The notes: generated by a model from the sequence alone, not told the origin. DNA of 44,767 nt from Deltaproteobacteria bacterium RIFCSPHIGHO2_02_FULL_44_16 (GCA_001798185.1 MGRM01000029.1:1-44767), one strand, 5' to 3'; counted from the first letter of the stretch, positions 16,612-27,401 are shown. Numbers and translations: made by a program.

Positions 16612-17888
16612 GAAATCGATGACCTCTCTCCCCATAACTCTTCAATAACGATCGAAAAAACGTCGTCGACGGTAATAATCCCTTCAAGAATTTCTTGATC
16701 GTTAATAACAGGAGCTACAAAAAGATTATATTTATCAAATGTTTGCGCAACATCCTTCATGGTGTCGTTGATGCGAAGCGCTGGAGGGGAACGAAGCATC
16801 AAGTCTTCGATATTCATTTCAAGGGGAGCCAAAAGAAGCATGCGCATCGTCACAACCCCCACCAGTTTTTTCCCTTCATCGACAACATAAGTGCTTTGAA
16901 TCGTTTCAACCTGTTTTCCTCCTTGACGCATCAATTCAATGGCCTCCCCTACTTTCATGGAAGGGGTAAGAACAAAATATTCTGTTGTCATGAGTCCACC
17001 TGCTGAATCAGTTTCATGCTTCAGAAGCCCCGAAATCTCCCTCGCTTTTCGGATCGAAAGTTCACCCATAATACGAGCGACATCCCGTTTTGAAAGAGCC
17101 TGGAGAAGATCGGTCGCTTCATCAGCAGGCATGCGTTCAAAAAGTGCAACGGCTGCCTTGGTATCAAAATCTTCGATCAGATCGCGTTGCCATTTCAAGT
17201 CGAGCTCTGTCAAAATATCGACCTGACGCGCAACATCGAGCGTGCGGAGCAGAGCTGATCGCTGATGAGGATCAAGCTCCATGAGCATCTCAGAAATATC
17301 CGAAGGGGGAATATGACGAAGTGACTCCTGATCCACATTGAGTTTGACCCTTCCTGCAGCATCACGAATGGAAAGAGGCTGAACATATTTCCAGGCAATA
17401 AATCCGTTGAGAATCAAATAGGAGGCATGACGATTGAAAAGACGAACGATGGCATCGATGGTTTTCTCCCACCCCAGTCTTCTCACCAGTCCCCGCATGC
17501 CAACATCGACGTGAGCAAGTCGAAGCTCACCTCCTACAGACAATAAATGAATATCATTCACGCGCACAACTTTTCGGTTATACGTATCGACAACTTGTTG
17601 ATCGAGAATACTTTGACGAAGTGTCGGAACCCCTTCTTGCTGATATTTTTTCTGCGCACCAAAAGAATCTAAAGCGCCTTTGAGACGAAATTGTTCTTCA
17701 GAAAAAGTGAATTGACTCCAAGGGATCGTAAAAAAATTTTTTTGTACGATCCCCACAGTAACGACTAAAGCTGTAAGTTTGGGATAAGACCCACTTAGAT
17801 CTGCAAAGAAGTCATAAGGATGACCGAGAAAACGGCCATATCGATCAACGACATCTTTTTTCAGAAGTTCTGTAAAAAATGTGAACAT
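16608..17888 (-). CDS. soluble MgtE N-terminal domain plus CBS-pair protein
   Basis: The 426-residue product has three recognisable parts. The N-terminal part resembles a PRC-barrel (DRYGRFLGHPYDFFADLSGSY and a second half near RKVVRVNDIHLL). It is followed by MgtE_N superhelix repeats (MLMELDPHQRSALLRTLD, LFERMPADEATDLLQALS) and by two CBS motifs ending IIEELWGE. The MgtE magnesium-channel membrane domain is absent. In MgtE these cytosolic domains gate the pore in response to magnesium. Here the coupled downstream gene supplies an NRAMP-type membrane protein instead. AAGGAAA seven bases before ATG 17888 supports this start; the longer frame from 17930 begins in a repeat and is unlikely to be used. 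Confidence 0.8.
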   Translation of the reverse strand: MFTFFTELLKKDVVDRYGRFLGHPYDFFADLSGSYPKLTALVVTVGIVQKNFFTIPWSQFTFSEEQFRLKGALDSFGAQKKYQQEGVPTLRQSILDQQVVDTYNRKVVRVNDIHLLSVGGELRLAHVDVGMRGLVRRLGWEKTIDAIVRLFNRHASYLILNGFIAWKYVQPLSIRDAAGRVKLNVDQESLRHIPPSDISEMLMELDPHQRSALLRTLDVARQVDILTELDLKWQRDLIEDFDTKAAVALFERMPADEATDLLQALSKRDVARIMGELSIRKAREISGLLKHETDSAGGLMTTEYFVLTPSMKVGEAIELMRQGGKQVETIQSTYVVDEGKKLVGVVTMRMLLLAPLEMNIEDLMLRSPPALRINDTMKDVAQTFDKYNLFVAPVINDQEILEGIITVDDVFSIVIEELWGERSSIS

Positions 17889-17925
17889 GAGTTTCCTTAC
17901 GAGAGACTTTTCAAAACAATGCAAC

Positions 17926-17988
17926 GTCATCCCTGCGAAAGCAGGGATCTCATGGAATCACTGGGATTCCCGCTTTCACGGGAATGAC
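17926..17988. repeat. GTCATTCCC-type intergenic palindromic repeat, copy 1
   Basis: The inverted arms GTCATCCCTGC...GCAGGGATC and GGATTCCCGC...CGGGAATGAC bound the element. Each arm can also form its own small hairpin (CCCTGC/GCAGGG; TCCCG/CGGGA). Similar repeats lie at 32330-32397 and 39864-39944. This repeat type is widespread in environmental bacterial genomes. Confidence 0.8.
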
Positions 17989-17997
17989 ATCACTTTG

Positions 17998-18909
17998 TTA
18001 AAGAACATCAATCACATCGGGTAAAGGCTCTTCTGGAGCAAAGAGTTGTTTCTCCAGTCGCTCACGACAAAGTCCCACAAGTGTTTCAGCTTGCTCTGTC
18101 GTCAGAATCCCTCGATCGAGCATGCCACGAATTCGGTGACGTAAATTTTTTGCATAGGCAAGGCGCTTCAGTCCCGCTGGATCCACCTGCAAACAAGGGG
18201 CATGCTCAGGGTCAGACAAAAATCCTCTGACACTGTTCCATGTGAGATCCAGATATCGTTGACGGTTTTCCTCTTCAAGCTCCCATTGTGATTGCATGGC
18301 GTAAAGTTTTAACGTCTCACGAGTGCTTCTCATCTTTTGAATGATGAGAATCGTATTAAAAATACGCTTGTTCGTGGAAAAAGAAAAAAGCGTCTTCCGA
18401 AGAACTCGCTCCAGAAGCTGATCAAATTCGTCAATAGAATGGACTGGAATTTTTGCAAGTTGTGCCCAGGCTTCATCTGGAACTTTCAGATCAAAGCGCA
18501 TTTCCCAATAGGTGTGGGAGAGAAGTCGTGTGGGATAACTGCGCACTATTTTGAAAGGGACATAGTAATTGTGCGCAACCACATCCATCGCAAGGTGAAC
18601 CAGATAACCATAACTCGCCGCGCGTTGCCGATCGGTTTGTGCTTCAGAGAGAATGAGTTTTCCCATCCGCCAGTTGTGACAGTGGTGATGATATCCAGCA
18701 TATTTTTTGCCGACAATAATATCAGGACTGGTCACACCATAAATAAAATCCTCAGGAAATTGTTGAATCAACCTTGCAATAAAGGGAACGACGAACGTCG
18801 CATCCGCAAGAATGCGCATGGCCATTTCGACGTGTGTTCCTGGACCCCACGCATAGGCCTCTGAAGGGGAAAAAAGAAGAAACCAAAGAATCATCATGAC
18901 AAAAAACAT
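17998..18909 (-). CDS. zinc-dependent phospholipase C-like secreted protein
   Basis: The 303-residue product has a signal peptide (MFFVMMILWFLLFSPSEAYA) followed directly by WGPGTHVEMA. In zinc-dependent phospholipase C and S1/P1-like enzymes, the N-terminal Trp and nearby His bind zinc after signal cleavage. Further likely metal ligands are in SPDIIVGKKYAGYHHHCHNW and YGYLVHLAMDVVAHNYYVP. This would hydrolyse phospholipids or a related phosphoester outside the cytoplasm; the substrate is not established. I chose ATG 18909 because GAGAAG precedes it and the signal peptide starts there; a longer frame begins at 18945. It is divergent from the uracil-DNA glycosylase gene. Confidence 0.75.
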   Translation of the reverse strand: MFFVMMILWFLLFSPSEAYAWGPGTHVEMAMRILADATFVVPFIARLIQQFPEDFIYGVTSPDIIVGKKYAGYHHHCHNWRMGKLILSEAQTDRQRAASYGYLVHLAMDVVAHNYYVPFKIVRSYPTRLLSHTYWEMRFDLKVPDEAWAQLAKIPVHSIDEFDQLLERVLRKTLFSFSTNKRIFNTILIIQKMRSTRETLKLYAMQSQWELEEENRQRYLDLTWNSVRGFLSDPEHAPCLQVDPAGLKRLAYAKNLRHRIRGMLDRGILTTEQAETLVGLCRERLEKQLFAPEEPLPDVIDVL

Positions 18910-18956
18910 AACTTCTCTATATAAGTGAACAACGAGTAAAGGCAAGCAAAGCCGCC

Positions 18957-19634
18957 ATGTCCAAAGAAAAAATATTACATGAAGTTCATTCCTACCTTGA
19001 ACATCAGCGAGCCATGGGAATTACTGAAATTCCGATCATGAAAAAAATAGCTCAAAAAAAAGAATCTCTTTCATCAACAGAAAAACAAAGTCTTCTGGAA
19101 AGCTTTTCTCAGGAAATAAGCGCCTGCGCCAAATGCAGACTCTGCAAAGGACGAAGCCGAGTTGTTTTTGGAGTTGGGAACCCAGACGCTGAGCTCATGT
19201 TTGTCGGTGAAGCTCCGGGGTATGATGAAGACCGACAGGGCGAACCTTTTGTCGGAAGAGCAGGGAAACTTCTCAACAAAATTATTGAAGCGATGGGTTT
19301 TGAGCGTAAGAATGTCTTTATTGCGAATGTGGCAAAATGTAGACCTCCCAACAATCGCACTCCCAGCGATGATGAAATGCAGGACTGCCTTCCCCATCTC
19401 CGACGTCAAATTGAAATCATTGATCCCAAAGTGATTGTCTGCCTTGGCAGTGTGGCGGCACGCGGTCTTTTGCAAACCGAGCAAAAAATAAGTCAGATTC
19501 GAGGTCAGTGGCAGACATGGGATGGAATCAAAGTGATGCCGACCTACCATCCAGCCTTTCTTCTGCGAAATCCCGACATGAAAAAATTTGTGTGGGAAGA
19601 TATGAAAAAAGTAATGACGTTACTGAATCGTTGA
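18957..19634 (+). CDS. uracil-DNA glycosylase family 4 (Fe-S)
   Basis: This enzyme removes uracil arising from cytosine deamination and begins base-excision repair. The iron-sulphur cysteines of family 4 are visible as C57xxC60 (ACAKCRLC) and C128...C144, sixteen residues apart ([19 protein letters not shown]). The active-site motif [20 protein letters not shown] lies at residues 84-103, and the conserved C-terminal motif reads [12 protein letters not shown]. The first 50 residues are a helical extension common in bacterial members. The 3' end overlaps the convergent GGDEF gene by 15 bases. Confidence 0.92.
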   Translation: MSKEKILHEVHSYLEHQRAMGITEIPIMKKIAQKKESLSSTEKQSLLESFSQEISACAKCRLCKGRSRVVFGVGNPDAELMFVGEAPGYDEDRQGEPFVGRAGKLLNKIIEAMGFERKNVFIANVAKCRPPNNRTPSDDEMQDCLPHLRRQIEIIDPKVIVCLGSVAARGLLQTEQKISQIRGQWQTWDGIKVMPTYHPAFLLRNPDMKKFVWEDMKKVMTLLNR

Positions 19635-21098
19635 AAGAAATTTTTTCTTCTCTCGTTTCTCTCCTGAGGGCGAAATCACAGGTTCTGCTTCTGAGGCAAT
19701 CGTCGGTTTCGGGAGCGCATAACAGACAACTCGGTTACGTCCTTCTTCCTTGGCTCGATAGAGAGCAATATCTGCATGATCAATGAGATCATCAATTTCT
19801 GCGACATCATCGGGAAAAGTCGCAATCCCGACCGAAATGGAAATGGATCCTTGAAAGAGCGTCCGATCGCCTCGCGACTGTTCTTCAATCAATCGTCGCA
19901 TCTTTTCTCCGACCACAATGGCGCCTCGTTTATCGGTATCCGGCAACAACAAAATAAATTCTTCTCCTCCAAAACGTGCGGCCGTATCCACTTCGCGTAA
20001 ATTATTTCGAAAGACCGCTCCCAGCGCACGAAGCAGTTTATCTCCTTCGAGATGACCATGAGTATCATTATATTTTTTAAAGTAATCGACATCAATCATC
20101 AGAACAGAGAGGTCACGACGGAAACGCACTGCCCGCTTCCATTCCACTTGAATCATCTGTTGAAAATATCGGCGATTCGCAAGACCCGTTAACTCATCCT
20201 TGATCGAAAGCTCTCTGGTTTTGGTGTAAAGCTGTGCATTCGCAAGAGCAAGCGCAACTTGATTCGCCACAAGTGAAAGCATTTTGACATCCGCAGCGGT
20301 GAATGCGCTCGTTTGCGCACGACCAAAATTGATGACACCCAAAACATTTTTCTTATAGATGAGAGGAAGAGAAAGAAATGAAAGACTGCGAGAGAGTTGC
20401 TTTCCCTTATAATGAAGAAATCGCGTCTCTTCTCGAGTATCCCGAATATAAATTTTTCTCCCTGATTTTGCAGCAAGACCTGAAATACCTTCATCTTCAT
20501 GAAAAATAGTTCGAAGCACGGCTTCATCATCGGTAAAGCCATACGCAGCGCGAACATGCAGCTCCTCTTTCTTTTCATCAAAGACCATGACCGCAAATTC
20601 TTCGATTTCCAAAGATTGTTTCAGAGTTTGCGTAATCATGGTGTAGAGATCATCCAGATCCACAACACTATTCACCTGCTGGCCGATCGCATAGAGCATA
20701 GCCATATCTTTAATGACGTTCTCTAAATGCGCATTCGTATGAGAAAGGACATGTTCTTTATGCTGCAACAGAGATTGCAGCTCTCGGTGTAGCTCAGTGA
20801 ACTCTTCTTCTGCAGAAAAAGAATCGGAAGATTCTCCTTTTTCCAAGCGAATGGTTTCGAAAAGTTGACGAACAGGACGATCAAAAAAGAAATAACTTCC
20901 AGATGTGGTGGCAATCGCCACTGCCAACAGTGAAGCAATTCCAAACCAAATGTGCAGCTCAAACCCCAAGAACGTTTGCGTGAGATCGGCGCCAAAAAGA
21001 ACAACCAGAAGGCGCAGACACCATACCGCTGCATACGCAGCCCCGGCAAAGAAGAGAACCTTGACCGGAACCGAAAGGCGCAGTAAGTTTTTCTTCAT
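19620..21098 (-). CDS. membrane GAF-GGDEF diguanylate cyclase
   Basis: The 492-residue product has two N-terminal hydrophobic segments (VLFFAGAAYAAVWCLRLLVVL; WFGIASLLAVAIATT). A coiled linker follows, then a GAF domain containing MLYAIGQQVNSVVDLDDLY and LSLVANQVALALANAQLY, and then a GGDEF domain. The signature reads GGEEF at residues 377-381, an active form, with a product-inhibition site R368xxD371. It should make cyclic di-GMP from two GTP in response to a ligand or signal at the GAF domain. No EAL domain is present. ATG 21098 is preferred over an in-frame upstream start at 21116. It is divergent from the SpoIID-like gene. Confidence 0.92.
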   Translation of the reverse strand: MKKNLLRLSVPVKVLFFAGAAYAAVWCLRLLVVLFGADLTQTFLGFELHIWFGIASLLAVAIATTSGSYFFFDRPVRQLFETIRLEKGESSDSFSAEEEFTELHRELQSLLQHKEHVLSHTNAHLENVIKDMAMLYAIGQQVNSVVDLDDLYTMITQTLKQSLEIEEFAVMVFDEKKEELHVRAAYGFTDDEAVLRTIFHEDEGISGLAAKSGRKIYIRDTREETRFLHYKGKQLSRSLSFLSLPLIYKKNVLGVINFGRAQTSAFTAADVKMLSLVANQVALALANAQLYTKTRELSIKDELTGLANRRYFQQMIQVEWKRAVRFRRDLSVLMIDVDYFKKYNDTHGHLEGDKLLRALGAVFRNNLREVDTAARFGGEEFILLLPDTDKRGAIVVGEKMRRLIEEQSRGDRTLFQGSISISVGIATFPDDVAEIDDLIDHADIALYRAKEEGRNRVVCYALPKPTIASEAEPVISPSGEKREKKKFLSTIQ

Positions 21099-21187
21099 TG
21101 TTCCCAAAGTTATCATCGTCCTTTTCTATAACGGGGTTATCGGTCACCGCAAGAGAGAGTTGTCAAATCTTTCGACGAAAAAAAGAA

Positions 21188-22336
21188 ATGCGATTTCAAC
21201 TCCTTAAAACTGTTATGTTTTCCGCTCTTTTGGCTAGCGGGTTGACCTTTTTCTCCTCTGACGTTTTTCCCTCCACCCCTCCTTCAATTCGAGTCCAAGT
21301 GTTGGATCAGATGACAGAGATCATCCTGCAAAGCTCAAGTCCTGGTTTTGTGGTCACAGATGACAAGGAAAAAACACGCACGTTCAAAAAAACTCAACTT
21401 CACCTTATTGCAGAGGGACAAAATCGTTTTCGGCTTGATTCGAAACTCCTGACATCAGGATTTCTGAAGATCACCCATCCCCTCTCCACCTTTACGATTG
21501 CACATCGCACCTTTCATGGAACGCTTTTGATTGCTTCTGCATCGGAAAAAACATTCATGGTCATCAATGAACTTCCTTTGGAGTCTTATCTCGTCGGCAT
21601 TATCAATAGTGAAATCTCTTCGAGCTGGCCTTTAGAATCGATCAAAGCGCAAGCGGTTGCAGCACGAACATACGCATCTGCAACGCTCGATCGGACCAAA
21701 CAGAGTTCTCGCCTTTTTGATATTCGAGGGACGGTGGATGATCAAGTCTATCACGGCACACATCTCGATGATGCACGATCTGCAAACGCCGTGAAAGCAA
21801 CGGCAGGAGAAGTTCTCGTGAAAGCAAAAAAACCTCTCATGGCGTATTATCACAGTTGCTGCGGTGGACAAACTGAGCACGCACATAATGCTTGGGAACA
21901 CAGTCATGGACCTCCAACGGTCATTGATCATTTTTGTGAAAAAAGTCCGAAGCTCACTTGGGAATATCGAATTCCATTACATGCTTTTGAACAACTCCTT
22001 CGAAAAAATGGACATGCGATGAAAGGGCTCCTCGATATTTCGACAACACAACTCCCAGATTCACCGCGAAATAGTTTGGTTTTAATAACGGATCAAGATC
22101 GGCTTCACACAATTTCAGCAACTGAGATTCGAAAAATATTTGGGTATCAAAACATTCGAAGCACATGGTTCAATGTTGGCATAGAAAACGGCGCAGCCGT
22201 TTTTGCAGGACGCGGGTATGGACACGGCGTCGGCATGTGCCAGTGGGGAGCGAAGGGGATGGCTGAAGCAGGACATAACTATCGTGATATTTTGAAATTT
22301 TATTATTCTGATGCTGAATTGATGAAAACTTATTAA
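21188..22336 (+). CDS. SpoIID/LytB-domain lytic transglycosylase
   Basis: The product, about 382 residues, has a signal peptide (MRFQLLKTVMFSALLASGL) and a SpoIID domain. Markers are NELPLESYLVGIINSEISSSW with the catalytic Glu expected in this segment, AQAVAARTYASA, YHSCCGGQTEHA, and the C-terminal GRGYGHGVGMCQWGAKGMA. SpoIID cleaves denuded peptidoglycan glycans. In non-spore-formers such homologues act in cell-wall turnover or division. The open frame extends back to 21098, but ATG 21188 fits the signal peptide. Its stop lies inside the left arm of the palindromic element 22335-22472. Confidence 0.88.
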   Translation: MRFQLLKTVMFSALLASGLTFFSSDVFPSTPPSIRVQVLDQMTEIILQSSSPGFVVTDDKEKTRTFKKTQLHLIAEGQNRFRLDSKLLTSGFLKITHPLSTFTIAHRTFHGTLLIASASEKTFMVINELPLESYLVGIINSEISSSWPLESIKAQAVAARTYASATLDRTKQSSRLFDIRGTVDDQVYHGTHLDDARSANAVKATAGEVLVKAKKPLMAYYHSCCGGQTEHAHNAWEHSHGPPTVIDHFCEKSPKLTWEYRIPLHAFEQLLRKNGHAMKGLLDISTTQLPDSPRNSLVLITDQDRLHTISATEIRKIFGYQNIRSTWFNVGIENGAAVFAGRGYGHGVGMCQWGAKGMAEAGHNYRDILKFYYSDAELMKTY

Positions 22337-22472
22337 AAACCCATTTCAAAATGTTACTTATTTGTTACGGGTCCTGCCACCTGCGGTGTTCCGGCCCTCC
22401 GCTAAAGACGGAGACCTCCCGGAACACGCTCCGGTGTCACCCGAATCTTGATCTATTTTGAAATGGGTTTTT
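22335..22472. repeat. palindromic element A, copy 1, within an 18-bp inverted repeat before queA
   Basis: Outer arms AAAAACCCATTTCAAAAT (22335-22352) and its exact reverse complement (22455-22472) enclose a 76-bp core from CGGGT (22368) to ACCCG (22443). Core stems include CACC/GGTG, GTGTTCCGG/CCGGAACAC and CTCCG/CGGAG. A related core lies inside a gene at 41144-41273 between entirely different arms. The right outer arm ends exactly before the queA ATG, so transcripts would fold the start into a long stem. The arm and T-run also look terminator-like for the SpoIID gene. Confidence 0.8.
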
Positions 22473-23507
22473 ATGAAATTGTCTGACTTCAATTATACAT
22501 ATCCAAAAGAGCTGATCGCGCAGCGTCCGCTGAAAGAACGCGATGCCAGTCGCATGATGGTCATTGATCGCACAAAAAAAAACTGGGAACATTCAACGAT
22601 AAAAAAACTTCCTGATTTTCTTCAGCCACAAGAGCTTCTTGTAATCAACAACTCCAAAGTTCTCCCCTCTCGTCTCTTTGGAGAAATTCGAAAGAAGAAA
22701 ATGGAAGTATTACTTGTGGAACAGGATTGTAGGGGCGCACAAGAAATTTGGCGATGTCTCACTAAAAAAGCCAAACGTATTCGTCCTGGAGAGAAAATAT
22801 TTTTTGGGATGACCGCTCACGCAACGGTCATCGGCCATGAAGATATCTATTTGCTCCTCGCATTTGAACCAGGCCATCGGCTTCGCGCAATAGAACGACG
22901 AGGAGTTCCTCCTCTTCCTCCTTATATTGAACGTGAAGGGATTGAATCTTATTCCGATGAGGATCGAGAACGGTATCAAACGATCTACGCCAAAGAAGAG
23001 GGCTCAGCCGCAGTTCCTACCGCAGGTTTACATTTTTCAGATACTCTTTTGGAGAGCTTGCACACAAAAGGAATAGAGATCGTTCCTGTCACCTTGCATG
23101 TTGGAATTGATACTTTCCGGCCTGTGCAGACGGAACAGATCGAAGAACATCGCATGCATGGCGAGGAAGTTTTTATCTCTGAAGACGCAGCGCAAAAAAT
23201 AAACACGGCAAAACAGATGAACCGTCGCATCATCGCATGTGGAACCACAACGGTACGAGCGTTGGAATCCGCTTGGGATGGAGAAAAAATCGTCGCGGGA
23301 TCAAAGCGTACTGAGCTTTTTATCACACCTGGTTTTCAATTTCAGGTCATTGATGGACTGATCACCAATTTCCATCAACCCAAATCGACACTTCTGATGA
23401 TGGTTTCTGCTTTTGTGGAACGTGAATTCTTACTCGAATGTTATGAAGAAGCCATCAAGGAACGATATCGCTTATTTTCTTACGGCGATTGTATGCTGAT
23501 TCTATGA
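22473..23507 (+). CDS. queA: S-adenosylmethionine:tRNA ribosyltransferase-isomerase QueA
   Basis: QueA transfers and isomerises the ribosyl group of SAM onto preQ1 in tRNA to give epoxyqueuosine. The 344-residue product has the family start MKLSDFNYTYPKELIAQRPL, then LLVINNSKVLPSRLFG, PLPPYIER, EGSAAVPTAGLHFS and THVGIDTFRPV-like blocks (LHVGIDTFRPVQTE), and ITNFHQPKSTLLMMVSAF near the end. I chose ATG 22473 because it gives the standard N-terminus. A TTG at 22458 in the same frame lies inside the repeat arm. The usual neighbour tgt is displaced 2.4 kb by an ABC transporter flanked by hairpins. Confidence 0.95.
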   Translation: MKLSDFNYTYPKELIAQRPLKERDASRMMVIDRTKKNWEHSTIKKLPDFLQPQELLVINNSKVLPSRLFGEIRKKKMEVLLVEQDCRGAQEIWRCLTKKAKRIRPGEKIFFGMTAHATVIGHEDIYLLLAFEPGHRLRAIERRGVPPLPPYIEREGIESYSDEDRERYQTIYAKEEGSAAVPTAGLHFSDTLLESLHTKGIEIVPVTLHVGIDTFRPVQTEQIEEHRMHGEEVFISEDAAQKINTAKQMNRRIIACGTTTVRALESAWDGEKIVAGSKRTELFITPGFQFQVIDGLITNFHQPKSTLLMMVSAFVEREFLLECYEEAIKERYRLFSYGDCMLIL

Positions 23508-23540
23508 TTTACCAATAACTAACTGGCAGTTATTGGTAAA
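23508..23540. repeat. hairpin repeat C, copy 1, between queA and the ABC transporter
   Basis: A perfect 13-base inverted repeat, TTTACCAATAACT and AGTTATTGGTAAA, has a 7-base loop AACTGGC and begins one base after the queA stop. The inner 27 bases recur at 25794-25820 with one difference in the loop. No T-run follows, so it is not a standard intrinsic terminator. Confidence 0.8.
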
Positions 23541-23558
23541 GGTAACGGTACATCTCTC

Positions 23559-24290
23559 ATGGTTGATATTTCTTTTTCTCATGTAACGAAACACTATGAA
23601 CGTTCGGCCTTCCCAGCGCTTGACGATATCCACATCTTTTTTGCGGATCATGAAACAACAGCAATTATCGGCGCGAGTGGAAGTGGGAAATCAACGCTTT
23701 TACAACTCATCAACGGACTGCTTCGTCCTTCATCGGGAGCAGTACATCTTTTCGGAACTCCCATCGATTATCAACATATCACCTTACTTCGTCGGAGCAT
23801 CGGCTATGTTGTCCAGGGAACCGGGCTCTTTCCTCACTTGACGGTAAAAGAAAATATCAGCCTGCTTGGGAAAATCACGCAATGGGACAAAAGAACACTC
23901 CATGGAAGAATCGAAGAGCTTATGACACTGGTAGAACTCCCATCCCATTTTGTGACACGTTATCCTCACGAACTCTCCGGAGGAGAACAACAGCGAGTTG
24001 GTTTTTGTCGCGCCCTCTTTTTAAATCCACGCATTCTTCTTTTAGACGAAGCCTTTGGAGCCCTTGACGCCATTACCAAACAAGAAGTGCATAAAGAATT
24101 TCTGCGACTCAAACCCTTGAAGACCACAACGATTCTCGTCACCCATGATGTACGTGAAGCATTGAAACTTGCGGAACATATTATCGTGTTACACGAAGGA
24201 CGTATTATTCAACACGGAACCGTAGAAGAAGTGCGGAAAAATCCTGAAAGCAGCATCACCAAAAAATTATTTGAGGCACAACTTTCATGA
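23559..24290 (+). CDS. osmoprotectant-type ABC transporter ATP-binding protein
   Basis: The 243-residue ATPase has Walker A GASGSGKST, the Q-loop in VVQGTGLFPHLTV, signature LSGGEQQR and Walker B ILLLDEAFGALD, followed by the H-loop in LVTHDVREAL. These fit the OpuCA/ProV-like class that powers uptake of glycine betaine, choline or related compounds. There is no C-terminal CBS pair, unlike many OpuA-type ATPases. The stop overlaps the start of the fused permease gene (ATGA, 24287-24290). Both genes form a two-gene cassette placed between queA and tgt. Substrate is inferred from family. Confidence 0.88.
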   Translation: MVDISFSHVTKHYERSAFPALDDIHIFFADHETTAIIGASGSGKSTLLQLINGLLRPSSGAVHLFGTPIDYQHITLLRRSIGYVVQGTGLFPHLTVKENISLLGKITQWDKRTLHGRIEELMTLVELPSHFVTRYPHELSGGEQQRVGFCRALFLNPRILLLDEAFGALDAITKQEVHKEFLRLKPLKTTTILVTHDVREALKLAEHIIVLHEGRIIQHGTVEEVRKNPESSITKKLFEAQLS

Positions 24291-25777
24291 AGATCATTCT
24301 CTTCATATTCTTCTTTCTCTTTGCTCCACATACGATGGCTCAAACTGAGCGCCCTCTTGTCATCGGCTCTTTCATCGATGTCGAAGGTCGCATCTTAGGC
24401 GAGATGTTCGCGCAACTACTCGAAGATCGTGGCGTTGAAGTGAAGCGACAACTTGGACTGGGCGGTCCAACGGTCTGTTTTGAAGCCCTCAAAGCAGGGG
24501 AGATCGATCTCTATCCGGAATATTCAGGAAATATTCAGGCACAGATGAATAGGCCGCATGCACTCCCCTATCGTGCATTACAACAGGTGACGAAAGAAAC
24601 ATTTGGGTTCGAGTTGTTAGACCCACTTGGATTTAACAATACCTATGCTTTTGTTGTGCGCACTGAAACGGCCAAAAAATTTCATTTGAAACGCATCAGC
24701 GATCTCGTCTCGATTCCAGGTCTTCGATATGGTCTCAGTCATGACTTCCTCCGCCGTTTTGACGGTTGGCCAGGTCTTGCGAAACTTTATGGCATCAAAG
24801 CAACGCCCCTTGGCATTGATCATGGCCTCTCTTATCAAGCACTGGCACAAAAAAAAGTTGATCTCATTGATGCCTATTCCACAGATGGAAAACTGAAAAA
24901 ATTTGACCTTGTTTTTCTGGAAGATGATCGTCACTTTTTTCCACTTTACCTTGCTGGCCCTCTCATTCGACCCAATATTGATAAACGTGCGAAAGAAATT
25001 TTAGGTGAACTGACAGGAAAACTTTCAGATGAAAAAATGCAAAGCATTAATGCTCTTGTTGAACTTGATGGAAAAAGTTTTGCGGAAGCTGCCGAACATT
25101 TCTTGCGTGAAGCAGATCTTCTTGAGCAACAAAGAACACTGCTTGTCCCGAGAAAATGGCAGGAACTCCTTCAAAGAACTTTCACCCATATTTGGCTGAG
25201 CGCTGCTGCCCTCTTTCTTGCCATGGTGATTGCGATTCCGCTTGGCATTCTCGTGTATCGATTTCGTTTCCTGGCGCAACCGCTTCTCACCTTCACCAGT
25301 ATTTTGCAGACGATTCCTTCGATCGCACTTCTCGCATTTATGATCCCACTGTTTGGAATTGGGGTGAAGCCCGCCATCATTGCACTTTTTCTCTATGCGC
25401 TTCTTCCGATTGCTCGCAACACCACAACTGCGCTTCTCTCCATTGATCCTGTTTTGAAAAAAGTTTCACTCGGAATGGGACTGAGTTCATGGCAACAACT
25501 TCGTTATATTGAATTTCCCCTTTCGATGCCGCACATCCTCGCAGGGATTCGCACTGCAGCCGTGATGACGATTGGAACGGCGACCCTCGCTGCTTTCATT
25601 GGCGCTGGAGGGCTTGGAGAGCCGATTGTCGCGGGACTGAATTTAAATAATCCCGCAATGGTGATGGAAGGAGCAATTCCATCTGCTTTGCTTGCAATCC
25701 TGACTGAATACGGTTTTGAACTTTTAGAACGATGCCTGATTCCCAAACATCTCACCCAAAAAGTGTCGGAGAGATAA
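24287..25777 (+). CDS. fused substrate-binding protein and permease of an osmoprotectant-type ABC transporter
   Basis: The 496-residue product starts with a signal peptide (MKIILFIFFFLFAPHTMAQ). A periplasmic binding domain of the OpuAC type follows (GSFIDVEGRILGEMFAQLLE, GEIDLYPEYSGNIQ). From about residue 300 there is a ProW-like permease with roughly five to six spans (LSAAALFLAMVIAIPLGIL, GIGVKPAIIALFLYALLPI). The coupling loop reads GMGLSSWQQLRYIEFPLSMPHILAGIR. Binding domain first and permease second is the reverse of some better-known fusions. It should import a compatible solute or amino acid derivative with the ATPase upstream. Confidence 0.87.
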   Translation: MKIILFIFFFLFAPHTMAQTERPLVIGSFIDVEGRILGEMFAQLLEDRGVEVKRQLGLGGPTVCFEALKAGEIDLYPEYSGNIQAQMNRPHALPYRALQQVTKETFGFELLDPLGFNNTYAFVVRTETAKKFHLKRISDLVSIPGLRYGLSHDFLRRFDGWPGLAKLYGIKATPLGIDHGLSYQALAQKKVDLIDAYSTDGKLKKFDLVFLEDDRHFFPLYLAGPLIRPNIDKRAKEILGELTGKLSDEKMQSINALVELDGKSFAEAAEHFLREADLLEQQRTLLVPRKWQELLQRTFTHIWLSAAALFLAMVIAIPLGILVYRFRFLAQPLLTFTSILQTIPSIALLAFMIPLFGIGVKPAIIALFLYALLPIARNTTTALLSIDPVLKKVSLGMGLSSWQQLRYIEFPLSMPHILAGIRTAAVMTIGTATLAAFIGAGGLGEPIVAGLNLNNPAMVMEGAIPSALLAILTEYGFELLERCLIPKHLTQKVSER

Positions 25778-25787
25778 ATCTTGCTCT

Positions 25788-27401
<1,614 letters not shown>

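Noticed and set aside
17889-17930. N-terminal extension of the MgtE_N/CBS protein from ATG 17930
   Set aside because: The extra codons start inside a dispersed repeat and lack a ribosome-binding site; ATG 17888 has a good one.
22337-22472. preQ1 riboswitch before queA
   Set aside because: The leader is filled by element A and its arms; no preQ1 aptamer-like short hairpin with A-rich tail is seen.
23508-23540. Intrinsic terminator after queA
   Set aside because: The stem is strong but AT-rich, and TAAAGG follows it instead of a T-run; the same hairpin recurs after the transporter.
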